From Mesostigma viride (taxonomy: Eukaryota > Streptophyta > Mesostigmatophyceae > Mesostigmatales > Mesostigmataceae): DNA of 64,000 nucleotides. How positions within the stretch are numbered: the first letter of the stretch is position 1; the number at the start of each line of letters is the position of its first letter. Where the stretch lies: NCBI GenBank assembly GCA_009746045.1, contig RPFO01000175.1, positions 6,115,666-6,179,665 of the forward strand, written 5' to 3'. Position numbers and translations under genes: made by a program. The notes under the pieces are model-generated. The model had not been told where the DNA came from. It made no database searches and worked only from the letters and a program-made list of their open reading frames with translations. Shown in pieces: positions 11,022-21,284 of this stretch.

Positions 11022-11449
11022 CAAGCGCGGCGTCCCCAATAGAACAGTCATGCAATATGAATAATCATTAGTATCAACGATGCGTTCATGCAGGCGTGAA
11101 CTGTGAAATACAACAAGCATGCAACAACGACTCCAGCACACTTAGTAAATACTGCTCATAATATCTGTGGCACATGCAACATGGTTAAAACACACATGGA
11201 TGACCTGTATGGCTGCACATGAACTGTCCACCTAGAGAAGACTAGAAATTCAGCATGATATCAAGAGCCATCCACACAAATATATGTCTTACCGCAGCTT
11301 AGGGCTTCTTCGGGTTGAGTTGGCGAATCGAGCTTGTTGAGCCCTGCTCGAAGTAATGCTCAAATGCGATGCCCAGGCCCGCCAGCACATCATCAAATGT
11401 GATTAGTTTCACAGGTGGTCCGAAGAGTTCCAAACGTGGTTGCTAATTT
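11022..11449. other. Spacer between element F ORFs
   Basis: AT-richer non-coding sequence with no feature I can support. Confidence 0.4.
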
Positions 11450-11956
11450 TCAGGCAGTGCCTGAAGGCCGCCTCGAAAGTGAAACGCGAAAGTGAAAAGG
11501 GGTCACAAACCCTATGTTCATATCCTTGACTCCCCCGTCGAGAACGAACCGAAAACCAGCGCCATGAACGAACTTGTGACGAGTAGATGACGACATCGTG
11601 GTTATGGCGTCGTACCCCCCCTGGTGCAGCTGCTGCTTTATCGCCGCCTTCCTGTCCTCTTGCTTCCGCCCGGGCGAAAACCAGGCGCTTCGCAATGCCT
11701 GGAGATGTGATATTCTAATGGGCTTCATGCACTCGTGGCCGCACTTACAGTCGAACGTCTCGTCGGTCACTAGGCTGCCGGCATGGGTGCTGCCGCTTAG
11801 CACTATGGCTGCGAACTTGCGCTTCCCATGGTGTCCCATCACCATGATAGCGAAAGCCAGGAAGCAGATAGCCACGATTATGTCCCAGCAAAGCCATAGC
11901 ACACCTTCCGTTTCGACCGCCATGTCGGCCACTAGTCCGGATAGCTCAATGTGCAC
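11450..11956 (-). CDS. Element F ORF2, Cys-rich unknown protein
   Basis: 168 codons from MHIELSGLVADM. A hydrophobic stretch (VLWLCWDIIVAICFLAFAIM, roughly residues 19-38) could be one membrane segment. It is followed by FDCKCGHECMKPIRI and a basic helical part (LQALRSAWFSPGRKQED). A CxC...C cluster followed by an R-rich helix recalls zinc-binding N-terminal regions of some transposases, but the match is only by appearance. The first 25 codons lie in the left arm of the 297-bp inverted repeat, so the 5' end of this ORF is duplicated in inverted orientation at about 12424-12497. Confidence 0.45.
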   Translation of the reverse strand: MHIELSGLVADMAVETEGVLWLCWDIIVAICFLAFAIMVMGHHGKRKFAAIVLSGSTHAGSLVTDETFDCKCGHECMKPIRISHLQALRSAWFSPGRKQEDRKAAIKQQLHQGGYDAITTMSSSTRHKFVHGAGFRFVLDGGVKDMNIGFVTPFHFRVSLSRRPSGTA

Positions 11957-12497
11957 CTGACCTTGACACTAATCGCACAAACAGCCACAATTTTGCAAGC
12001 AAGAAGACATGGCTACCTCGGCATTTCATGAAATGTACTTCGTGAAATGCATTTCGTGAAATGTACTAAGGAACGTGATTGGCCGGCGTTCGCTCGCCAA
12101 ATCTCGCAAAATGTACTAAGGCACGTGATTGGTCCCGCAAAATGTACTAAGGAACGTGATTGGCCGGCGAAGATTCTGTAGGGAATTTTAATTGCAGCAA
12201 ACAGAATCTTCGCCGGCCAATCACGTTCCTTAGTACATTTTGCGGGACCAATCACGTGCCTTAGTACATTTTGCGAGATTTGGCGAGCGAACGCCGGCCA
12301 ATCACGTTCCTTAGTACATTTCACGAAATGCATTTCACGAAGTACATTTCATGAAATGCCGAGGTAGCCATGTCTTCTTGCTTGCAAAATTGTGGCTGTT
12401 TGTGCGATTAGTGTCAAGGTCAGGTGCACATTGAGCTATCCGGACTAGTGGCCGACATGGCGGTCGAAACGGAAGGTGTACTATGGCTTTGCTGGGA
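11883..12497. repeat. Large hairpin: 297-bp inverted repeat with 21-bp spacer
   Basis: Arms 11883-12179 and 12201-12497 with at least one mismatch and a spacer at 12180-12200. Each arm holds several copies of AATGTACTAAGGAACGTGAT-type units followed by TGGCCGGCG. The AAATGTACT core is the same as the subterminal motif at both ends of element F. An RNA across it would fold into a long double strand. Confidence 0.92.
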
Positions 12498-13688
12498 TGA
12501 TTATCATCGTAGTACATCATATGTATTACAGTACATTTCACGAAGTACATTTCATGGAGGCAGAGGGAAAGTTCCTGTTCATGGTGAGTCGGGGTTAGCA
12601 ATCACGGCAATGTCGATACATGTACTTGCAGTATATACAAATGCCATAATGTCCTTAGATGCAGCATGAATGTCTATTGTTCGGATTTCTTTTATCACGA
12701 TGCTTAGGATGCCTTCCAACAGAAATCTGCTGCGCTACAGGTCGGGAATACCTGAACTTGATATGCGTGGCCAGTGGCCATGGCAGCCGGGGTCGGTAAG
12801 AATTAACTTCGATAGCCATGAATAATGCGGAAAGTGAACGTTGTCCACCCGCTGCACAGGGAAAATGGCTGCACAGGAACGGCCTGACGTGATACTGTCG
12901 CAAAGCAGTTCTCATAAGCCGACAATTACACATTCGACTTATGATCGATAATCGGCGCAGGCCTTCGACATTCAAGCGCGCATCGAAACGTCGTGAGGAT
13001 TTCGGACATTTAGATGAAGTTGGATTGTTTTCGGCCCTCGTATTTGCCATGATCTTGGCCATCCAATCTTTTTGCTTCGTGCACAGTTTGCGTTTGCAGT
13101 TAAGCGTAGGTACATGACAAGCTTGCGTTTGCGTTTGCGTTTGCGTTTGCCTTTGCCTTTGCCTTTGCGTATACATTTGCATGTGCGCTTGCGTTGCCGT
13201 TTGCTTATGCGTCCCAATGTATGTCTGGCTTTGGGCAATTCTATTTCCTTGTCGTTGGGATATGAGTGGGTGCTGGCGGTGGTGTTACTGTCGGCAGGTA
13301 GAGTGGCAGTGGCTTCAACTTCTGTTGCTTTTTCATTGCATTTGCATTTTCATTGGGTCTCTGTAGTTAACAACTGCTTTAAATATCTTTGTTAATAGCC
13401 GGCTTCAGCTGTAATTTCGATTGCATGTTGCTTTTGAATTGCATTCGCACTGGGCACATGCAGTGGGCATTAGGCATTGGTAGTGCAATTACACATGCAG
13501 TCACACTTGCAATTGCAATGAAGTTGAAATTGAAGCTGCAGCTAAAATTTGCTACGTGCCTACTGGTACAGTCGCATGTGCAGTCAACTTTGTGCTTGTT
13601 TATTATTATTATTTCTTCTTCTTATAATTTCTTCTTATTATTATAATTTCTTCTTGCTTTTCGTAATGTGTGGTGGTTAGAATGGTGA
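12498..13688. other. Non-coding part of element F
   Basis: No supportable gene. TTTGCG-type hexamers lie at about 13118-13180. Short ORFs are shadows of these repeats. Confidence 0.5.
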
Positions 13689-13827
13689 TGGCAGGGGCAG
13701 GGGCAGGGGCAGGGGCAGGGGCAGGGGCAGGGGCAGGGGCAGGGGCAGGGGCAGGGGCAGGGGCAGGGGCAGGGGCAGGGGCAGGGGCAGGGGCAGGGGT
13801 AGGGGCAGGGGCAGGGGCAGGGGCAAT
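13689..13827 (+). repeat. (GGGGCA)n microsatellite
   Basis: About 23 nearly perfect hexamers. The Pro-Ala and Gly-Ala frames it produces are not genes. Confidence 0.95.
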
Positions 13828-13989
13828 CATGAGTTGCTTTCGGCCTGGCATGTGCACCAGAACTGGCATATGTGCTCGCAATGCAGCTTGCTACTCTTGT
13901 TCCTTTTGTTTGCCTTTTCTTTTGTTTGGGAACTGTTCGTGCAGGGGGGTGGGATGAGGCCGCGAGTCTCTGGGCAGGGGCATTGACGT

Positions 13990-15210
13990 GGGTAGGTGTG
14001 TGTCTGGGCTAAGTCTGCAATTGTCGCTGCTGTGCTGTACTTCTGGCTGTGGCTTACGGTGCATTTGTGGCTTGGAGTAGGGGTGAGGCTAGGGTGGGCG
14101 CAGGCGCGGGCGTGGGCGTGGGCGTGGGCGTGAGCGTGGGCATGGGCGCGGGCGTGGGCGTGGGCGTGGGCGTGGGCGTGGGCGTGGGTGTGGGCGTGGG
14201 CGTGGGCGTGGGCGTGGGCGTGGGCGTGGGCGTGGCGTGGGCGTGGGCGTGGGCGTGGGCGTGGGCGTGGGCGTGGGCGTGGGCGTGGGCGTGGGGTGGG
14301 CGTGGGCGTGGGCGTGGGCGTGGGCGTGGGCGTGGGGTGGGCGTGGGCGTGGGCGTGGGCGTGGGCGTGGGCGTGGGCGTGGGTGTGGGTGTGGGCGTGG
14401 GCGTGGGCGTGGGCGTGGGCGTGGGCGTGGGCGTGGGCGTGGGCGTGGGGGCGTGGGCGTGGGCGTGGGCGTGGGCGTGGGCGTGGGCGTGGGCGTGGGC
14501 GTGGGCGTGGGCGTGGGCGTGGGCGTGGGCGTGGGCGTGGGCGTGGGCGTGGGCGTGGGCGTGGGCGTGGGCGTGGGCGTGGGCGTGGGCGTGGGCGTGG
14601 GCGTGGGCGTGGGCGTGGGCGTGCGCGTGCGCGTGGGCGTGGGCGTGGGCGTGGGCGTTGGCGTGGGCGTGGGCGTGGGCGTGGCGTGGGCGTGGGCGTG
14701 GGCGTGGGCGTGGGCGTGGGCGTGGGCGTGGGCGTGGGCGTGGCGTGGGCGTGGGCGTGGGCGTGGGCGTGGGCGTGGGCGTGGGCGTGGGCGTGGGCGT
14801 GGGCGTGGGCGTGGGCGTGGGCGTGGGCGTGGGCGTGGGCGTGGGCGTGGGCGTGGGCGTGGGCGTGGGCGTGGGCGTGGGCGTGGGCGTGGGCGTGGCG
14901 TGAGCGTGGGCGTGGGCGTTGGCGTGGGTAGGTGTGTGTCTCAGCTACGTCTGCTATTGTTGCAGCTGCGCTCTACTTCTGGCTGTGGCTTTGGGTATAA
15001 TTGTGGCTTGGAGTAGGGGTGAGGCTAGGGTGGGCGTGGGCGTGGGCGTGGGCGTGGGCGTGGGCGTGGGCGTGGGCGTGGGCGTGGGCGTGGGCGTGGG
15101 CGTGGGCGTGGGCGTGGGCGTGGGCGTGGGCGTGGGCGTGGGCGTGGGCGTGGGCGTGGGCGTGGGCGTGGGCGTGGGCGTGGGCGTGGGCGTGGGCGTG
15201 GGCGTGGGTG
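13990..15210 (+). repeat. (GGGCGT)n arrays within a segmental tandem duplication
   Basis: GGGCGT hexamers fill about 14100-14925 and again 15031-15208. The unique lead-ins are duplicated: GGTGTGTGTCT...TCTGGCTGTGGCTT at about 13995 and 14930, and GGCTTGGAGTAGGGGTGAGG at about 14070 and 15005. So one copy of lead-in plus array was duplicated in tandem and the arrays then differ in length. Valine-Gly and Trp-Ala frames here are artefacts. Confidence 0.9.
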
Positions 15211-15221
15211 AGAATGGGCGG

Positions 15222-15420
15222 GTGCGGGGGCAGGGGCATGGCATGGGCGGGGGCGGGGGCGGGGCGGGGGCGGGGGCGGGGCGGGGCGGGGCGGGGGCGG
15301 GGGCGGGGGCGGGGCGGGGCGGGGGCGGGGGGGGCGCGGGGCGGGCGGGGGCGGGGGCGGGGCGGGGGCGGGGGCGGGGCGGGGGCGGGGCGGGGCGGGC
15401 GGGGGGGGGCGGGGCGGGGC
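15222..15420 (+). repeat. (GGGGC)n-type G-run array
   Basis: Irregular GGGGGC/GGGGC units with many G4-forming runs on the plus strand. Confidence 0.9.
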
Positions 15421-16185
15421 ATGGGCGTGTGCATGGGCGTTGGGGGGTCAGGGGGGCTGGGGTTGGGTTTGGGTGGGTGGGTCATTGGTGCAATGTTTGG
15501 AGTTGGGGCTTGTGTGTGTGTGGGGGGGGGGGGCATGGGGATTGCCATGCGCGTGCACGTGGGCGTCCGCGTGATCCTCTGTTCGTGTACATGTTCATGC
15601 ATGTGCCATGACGGCACAATGCATGTCAGATTCGTGACTTTATCGTGTGTTCCCTAGTTGCAAGTATTACTGCTAAAATTTATTGCAGCATTCCATTCCT
15701 TGCATAATGCTTGATTGCTTGCATCAGTTCATTCTATACTTCGATCATGACCTGAAGTGCTTAAGTATTACCAGACTCTCGCGCAGTGTCAGAATGTCCA
15801 ATTTTTAGCACACATGCATGTTTGCACACCAAAGCCCTCATTCCCATGTTGATAAGGCGAAGTAAAACATTTTTTTTTTGTGCGGTGATCCACGAAATGC
15901 AGCTGTGAATGGCTCTAGGAGGTCACCAATGGTGGCCAGACCTGTTATTGAGCATTGGGAGACGTTACAGGGGCATCAATCACAGTTACATTTAGTTCAG
16001 ATGTAGTTCAATTTAGTACATTATAGTATAAATGTAGTAGAAAATAGTACAACCTAGTATATTGTAGCATATACTAGTTCAACTACCTCCAGATGAGATC
16101 CAGGGGCTATGGGGACACTTTTTATGCAAAACTGAACTTGAAACAAGCAAAAAACAAGAAACTTGGAAAAACTCAAAATGTACTT
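15421..16185. other. Right non-coding part of element F
   Basis: No gene. AT-rich stretch with repeated TAGTA/TAGTTCA motifs (about 15990-16085) and a subterminal CAAAATGTACTT at about 16174 next to the right repeat. Confidence 0.5.
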
Positions 16186-16217
16186 GTGCTGGAGTACATT
16201 CTTAACGGCTGGCAGGG
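16186..16217 (-). repeat. Element F right terminal inverted repeat
   Basis: 32 bp, inverted match to 7773-7804 with two mismatches. CTT duplication at 16218-16220. Confidence 0.93.
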
Positions 16218-19200
16218 CTTGGCAGACCCTAGCTCCACCAGCATGTCATCAGGCAACCTGGCTATGACCATAAGGTCTGGCCTGGAAATGCCTGCCACCC
16301 AAGCAACCATGCCCCTCACCATGGGACACAGTGCCTGTGTGATGGTTGGAGGAAGCTTGCTAATGAGGGTCTCTTGATAGTCATTGCCCCCCACCAGCAG
16401 CATACGCCACTCCCCTCCCTTCTTCACCAGTGTGGCCTCCATGCCCACAAACAGCAGAGGCTCATTCTCCACCTGCCATTGCTCCCTACCCAGAGGAAAC
16501 TTGGACTTAATGATGGTGATCAGCTCCTTAAGCCACGACGTGGGAGCTATCAGATGTAGGTCATCCCCGTGCAGCGAAGCATACACTGGCAGGCCTTCCC
16601 ATTGCCCCAGAAACAGACAGGGGTCTACAGGAGAGACCTTCAAGTTGCAATGCTCCTTCAGGAAACGGTTGAGAGTCTCCCTCCAGATTATTGGACTTGA
16701 CCTCAGGCCCTCCAGGCCCTTGAGGATTTTAAGGAACTCCGTGTGGATGTCCCTTTTCCATACAGCAGGCACCCTAACATAGAAAGGCGTCTTGCCCTCC
16801 CACTTTTCCTGTGCCACATCTGCATCACCCTCCAGAAATGCCCTCTTGAAGTCTATCACCACTGAGCCATAGTCCAAGCCCTTGTTGAGAAGGCCTAGAA
16901 AGACACACAGCAGCAGCCTCCAAGTATCATGCAGCATGCCAGGGGTATACAACTCCTCAGCAGTGCACTCACCAGTACCCTTGAACTCATTCAGCACTGG
17001 CCTGACATGTGGTACCTTGACCCCGTCCACCTCCTTCATCTTGATGACAAACTTGAGCTTGAGTAGACGTCGTGCAGGAGGCAGGTCATTGACAGGTTCC
17101 ACGCATTTCTTGGAGATCCAGTCCTCCCCAGATTTAATCAGACCCAGTGTTACCTGGGGACACATAATGGGAGAGGACATGAGCTTCACCAGGCCTTGGT
17201 AGTTGATAGGGCTGTGTCCAGCAAGTGAGTGAGGACCAATGCCCAAACTGCTTGGATGACTAGCAGCTGGCAGTATGAGGTCATCAACCAAGGGCTCCTG
17301 CCCCTGGCACACTTGCACACGCTTAACCGTCCTGGTTACTGCACGTGATAGGTGAGTGGTCCTGAAATTAATCAGTGGGACCTGACCAGCCCCTTCCTTA
17401 GTCAGGAGAGAGGACGTGATCACTACCCCATCCTGGCATAGGAAATTCTGCCCCAGAAGAGCAGGTCCTTGATAGCCCTCCAAGACACAAAAAGCAGTGT
17501 CCTGTCCAAGGATAGGAATGAATACCTCACCCAGTACCTTCACGTGTACCCCGCCACTGAAGTCAGACACAAACTGATAGCTGGGTTCAGACATGCTGTA
17601 CCCTGCTGCAGCCCTGGTCCCAATAATGGAGACCTGAGAATTAGTGTCTACCTCTAAGGCAGTGTCCAGCCCCAGATTGCCATGCCACCTGAGCTTGGCT
17701 ACCTTGGGCTGCTTCTTGGCCCTTTGTAGAGCCCCAATCAATCCAGCCAAACTTGTCCCCCTGGGCTTGGTTAGTGCCTTGGGCTTGACAGTTGACTCCC
17801 CAGCTGTTGACCTTGCAGCCTGTTCAACAAGTACCTCTGCAACCTGGCCAGGGCTGACAGATTCCCCTGCAACAGATGTGGTCGTTGCGTCAGTGATGTC
17901 ACCTGGGACCTGAAAATCCTGCAGATCCTGTGAGCCTTGTGCCTGACTGCCCTCATTCATCAGGTTAGGCTTGACATATGACCAACTCAGCCGGTGTACA
18001 TGCTTTGGTTCGTCCTCCATGCTGACCAAGCATGCGTGGCTAGCTTCATCAACCTGGGTAACCACCCCAGGACTCCAGCTACCACGTTTGCCATAAAGGC
18101 TAGGTTCCTTCCAAGCTAGGACCTTCTGACCCACTTGTGGCTCCAGCATCTTCCAACCCCGGTCCTTCTCCCTCAGCTTGGCAAAGGTGACATGTGCAGC
18201 ATGTTTCCAGCCCTCCAGCACATGTGGTGGGCACAGGCCATGATATAGACCCATTGGGCTGACAGCAACTCCATCATAGTAGAAGTTAACCCTGCTGTTC
18301 AGCTGCTGCTCCACGTTCCTCAGCCATGCACTCCTGACAAGTGCAGGTGCAGACAAGGGTACCCAGTCTTCAGAGATGATCAATTTCTTGACCTCCTGGA
18401 TTGCCCTCTCGATAGCACCCTGCTGCCCATGAGCCTCCCTAGGTGTAACCAGCAACTCAGGAAGGGTAGGATCACCCTTGAGATGCTGAAACTGCATGTC
18501 CACCTGGATCCTTGTGGTAGGAAACTTGGCTCTTACATTCTGCAGGGCAGCCAGCAAGTACCTGTTCTTCATAGAAGGTAAATGCTCCAGCACCTTGTAT
18601 TTCGTGTACCTGTCCACGCACACCAACAGTTGCATGCCCCTGATGTGTTGGATATCACACTGCAGATCACCAATGCTCTGAGGTAGAGCTTTGGCATGTG
18701 ATTTCCTGGGCTTGTTGGAGGACAACTGGCACTTACACCGTGAGGCAGCTTGCTGACACGCCTTAAGAAGGGGTGCCCTGCCCATACGGAAGGCAAAGTT
18801 GTTTGACAGAGAAGTGGCATGCCCAAACATGTTGTGGATTCGGGCACCCAACTCCTGGTACACAGAGGAAGCAGTCCCTGGCACAGTCAGGACTGTGCTG
18901 TCAGATTGTCCAGCATCACCATGCTGACTTCCATCCTGTTCTGACTCAGAGCCTGAGTCACCCTGCTCATGCCCAACACCTGGACCGCCAGCAGGGACCA
19001 CATGCATACCACCAGAGGCCTTCACACCCCTCTGTGGTTGTACATTGGTTTCTCTCAAAATGAGAGGTCCACCCTCGTGCCCAGCACGAGGATGCATAGG
19101 GTCAGACATACTTACAGCTGCATCAGCTGTCAAGGACGTCTTCATAGGAACCTGTACCTCTCCAGGTGACCTGGGGCCACACTGAACCTGGAGATCACCC

Positions 19201-19286
19201 TCTTGTTGCCCAGATATAAAATCTGCATTGGAGCACCTGGCCTCCCCCTTGGGTGAATTAAGGTGTGTAGGGGTTGCCTCAGACAG
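16218..19286 (-). CDS. pol: Element B pol: integrase, protease-like, RT (cut before RNase H by element F)
   Basis: The frame is open from directly behind the gag stop and is the same frame as gag. Order from the N-terminus: (1) integrase with IHNMFGH, a RCKC zinc part, catalytic CDIQHI and VDMQF, and PREAHGQQGAIERAI, giving D-D-29-E; (2) a retropepsin-like domain (minus strand about 17660-17450) with VDTNSQVSIIG and ALLGQNFL, so the catalytic DTG reads DTN; (3) copia RT with DFKRAFLEGD and LHGDDL at 16560-16577. Copia elements normally have protease before integrase. The first ATG lies at 19145, but translation probably enters by read-through of the gag TGA. RNase H continues at 7772. Confidence 0.93.
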
Positions 19287-20402
19287 TCACTGCTCCTTGT
19301 TGTCTTCTTGCTGACTGCCCTTTGAAGGCTGGCCTGCCTGGGACTTGTTGTTGTTCTTCTTGTTGTTGTTGTTATTCTTGTTGCTGCCCTGGCCCTGGGA
19401 CTTCTTGAAGCTGGGACACTCCTTCTTGATGTGCCCCCACCCCTTGCACAGGTAGCATTGTATCTTGGACTTGCCCTGGCCACTGCCCCCATTGTCAGAC
19501 GCGTTGCCCTGCTTGGGCTGACCACCCACCCGCCTGAACACCGACTTGGAGTGTGACCTCCTGTCAGAATCAGGTGAATGATCTCCCTTGCGCTTGTGAT
19601 GGTTGCCCCTACGCCCTCCTTGGCTTCGGTCAGCCTCAGACGTCTTGGAGCCACCCTGGGTACGCCCGCCTGCCTGGGTAGCCTTCACTGCTGGCACTCC
19701 ACCCTCAAACAGCTCCTCTGCCTCGAGAGCTTGTTTAATGATGACCTTGTAGGCCTTCAGGGTAGAGTGTGGGGCACACATGACTTTTAAGGAGCCACGT
19801 GTCGCCTTATCCAGCCCAGAAACCTTGAGCCAGTTGGTTAGGGCTATGTTATCAGCGACATTAAAGCCGTGAGCCCTGCCCTCCTCAACCATCTTACAAT
19901 AGTTGAGAAAGTTCTGGATCAGGTCCCCCTTGACCTCCCACCCTTGATACTTGTCCTGCCAATGGATGCCGACCTTCTTGCGTTGGTCCTCCAGCAGCTC
20001 CTTCAGCTCAGCCACGTACAGTGCCCAGGCCTTATTGGCCTTTTTGCACTCCCTGGTTAGGTCCTTAATCTGGTCAGTACACTTGCCAAAAGTGCTACTG
20101 CCTATCCAGATTTGATAGTAATTTGTACCACCGTACAAGCTAGGGAACCCTTCCAATCCCTCCACAAACTCTTCAGCCTGCTTAGGCTTGGAGTCTGAGG
20201 TTACAGGCTGCAACTGATTGACAATTAAAAGACCCTGTGTGGTAAGATCAAAGCCATGAATAGCTTGTGCATTATTATTATTGTGAGGAAGGTTGGTAAT
20301 CTCTCCGGTAAGCCCCACGTCATCTACGTGAGCGGTTCCACTACCAGCACCCCCATTATTATTCCCACTGGCTGGACCCTTGCTACGGCGTCCCTCAGCC
20401 AT
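19287..20402 (-). CDS. gag: Element B Gag
   Basis: 371 codons. Asn/Gly-rich N-terminus, then a helical capsid-like region (FGKCTDQIKDLTRECKKA, ALYVAELKELLEDQRKK), basic linker, one CCHC knuckle CYLCKGWGHIKKEC and an Asn/Lys/Gln-rich tail ending at TGA (19287-19289). Pol continues in the same frame without another stop, so the TGA (context CAG TGA CTG) is the only barrier to a Gag-Pol fusion. It lies 171 bp downstream of the extra ORF. The gene looks intact. Confidence 0.9.
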   Translation of the reverse strand: MAEGRRSKGPASGNNNGGAGSGTAHVDDVGLTGEITNLPHNNNNAQAIHGFDLTTQGLLIVNQLQPVTSDSKPKQAEEFVEGLEGFPSLYGGTNYYQIWIGSSTFGKCTDQIKDLTRECKKANKAWALYVAELKELLEDQRKKVGIHWQDKYQGWEVKGDLIQNFLNYCKMVEEGRAHGFNVADNIALTNWLKVSGLDKATRGSLKVMCAPHSTLKAYKVIIKQALEAEELFEGGVPAVKATQAGGRTQGGSKTSEADRSQGGRRGNHHKRKGDHSPDSDRRSHSKSVFRRVGGQPKQGNASDNGGSGQGKSKIQCYLCKGWGHIKKECPSFKKSQGQGSNKNNNNNKKNNNKSQAGQPSKGSQQEDNKEQ

Positions 20403-20573
20403 CCTGCACTACCAGCTATTCAAAGAACACCTTAACAAAGCAGCAGAAAATATGTACAAAATTTTTGTGTCGCCACTGCCGCCTGCGCCGGTGTCGCTGC
20501 CGCCCCGCGAAATGCCGCTGAAAATTCGACAAAAAAAAATGTCGACGAGTACTGCAGAAGAAAATTAGGCCGA

Positions 20574-21284
20574 CTAGTAGTCAAGGCCCCTGAAGTCGCA
20601 GTACGTGTATACGAACTCACGATCCTCCATATCCAGCTCCGGACCTGCACCGGTATGAATTAAAACCGGCGTGCTCCCCGCCGCGTAAGTTGCGACGCGC
20701 CGACGCGCGACGAGGCGCAGAGGATGTGTAAAGATCGTCAATAATTCCCACCCCGCGGGAATCCACTCTCGCACTGAGGCGAGAAATGCCACCAGGTTAA
20801 TTAAAACCTGGCGCTCGCGACTGCGTACGCCGCGAGTGAGCAGCGATAACAGCGCGAGATCCTGAAACAAATTTGTCGACACCGCCGGCGCGCCCCCCGT
20901 GCGTAGCGATGCCCAGTTTTGCAGGTTTCTCTGGTAACCGGTGAGTGAAGAGAGGACGTTGTCCAACTCCTCAATGGCAGTCGTGACTTCGGTCACCGAC
21001 CGCAAACCTCCCCGCACCTGGACCGTAAATGTCGATAAAATGTTTCGAATCTGGTCCAACAGGTTGCGGATTGCCGGCACCAGTGCTGGCAAATCGGGGT
21101 CCTCGGGGTTATCCCCGAGCAATGCGTGAGCTGCACGCTGCTGACGATGAAGCTCGTCGAGCGAGACCGTTACTTCGTCGAGCAATTGCTGCCACGACGG
21201 CACCGTCGGTCTTGACGAAGAACCAGCCGGCGGAGCGGCTATTTCCTCATCGTCCGGAATCCGAAATTCTTCCGAATTTGGCAT
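20574..21284 (-). CDS. Element B extra ORF between 5' LTR and gag, unknown function
   Basis: 236 codons starting MPNSEEFRIPDDEE only about 37 bp after the LTR end at 21321, and ending at TAG. Predicted mostly helical: an acidic/Pro-rich N-terminus, leucine-rich helices (LLDEVTVSLDELHRQQ, LVPAIRNLLDQIRNIL), a hydrophobic segment (LVAFLASVREWIPAGWELL) and an acidic C-terminus. There is no zinc finger and no known motif. Copia elements rarely carry a separate gene before gag. Two further stop codons in frame after the TAG argue against read-through into gag. It could be a matrix-like, coiled-coil or captured host protein; I cannot decide. Confidence 0.65.
   Translation of the reverse strand: MPNSEEFRIPDDEEIAAPPAGSSSRPTVPSWQQLLDEVTVSLDELHRQQRAAHALLGDNPEDPDLPALVPAIRNLLDQIRNILSTFTVQVRGGLRSVTEVTTAIEELDNVLSSLTGYQRNLQNWASLRTGGAPAVSTNLFQDLALLSLLTRGVRSRERQVLINLVAFLASVREWIPAGWELLTIFTHPLRLVARRRVATYAAGSTPVLIHTGAGPELDMEDREFVYTYCDFRGLDY

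Larger units (their letters stand above)
7773..16217. mobile_element. Element F: 8.4-kb DNA transposon with 32-bp terminal inverted repeats
   Basis: Ends: CCCTACCAGCCATTAAGAAT... at 7773 and, on the opposite strand, CCCTGCCAGCCGTTAAGAAT... from 16217, with 30 of 32 bases matching. CTT is duplicated at 7770-7772 and 16218-16220, and the insertion splits element B's pol. A 3-bp duplication with a CCCTRCCAG end fits CACTA/EnSpm-like elements best, but I see no transposase core, so the superfamily is uncertain. It carries two minus-strand ORFs, a large palindrome and long hexanucleotide arrays. Confidence 0.92.

Noticed and set aside
10482-11141. Plus-strand Pro/Ala/Arg ORFs opposite element F ORF1
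   Set aside because: Shadows of the GC-rich repeat that encodes the Gly/Ala linker on the minus strand.
14049-15657. Long ORFs of Val-Gly, Trp-Ala and Arg-Gly in three frames
   Set aside because: They are translations of GGGCGT and GGGGC arrays, with no non-repetitive part.
7787-16205. TTAA at both ends of element F as a piggyBac-type target site
   Set aside because: Alignment to element A shows the insertion edges lie outside TTAA, at CTT; the TTAA is inside the 32-bp terminal repeats.
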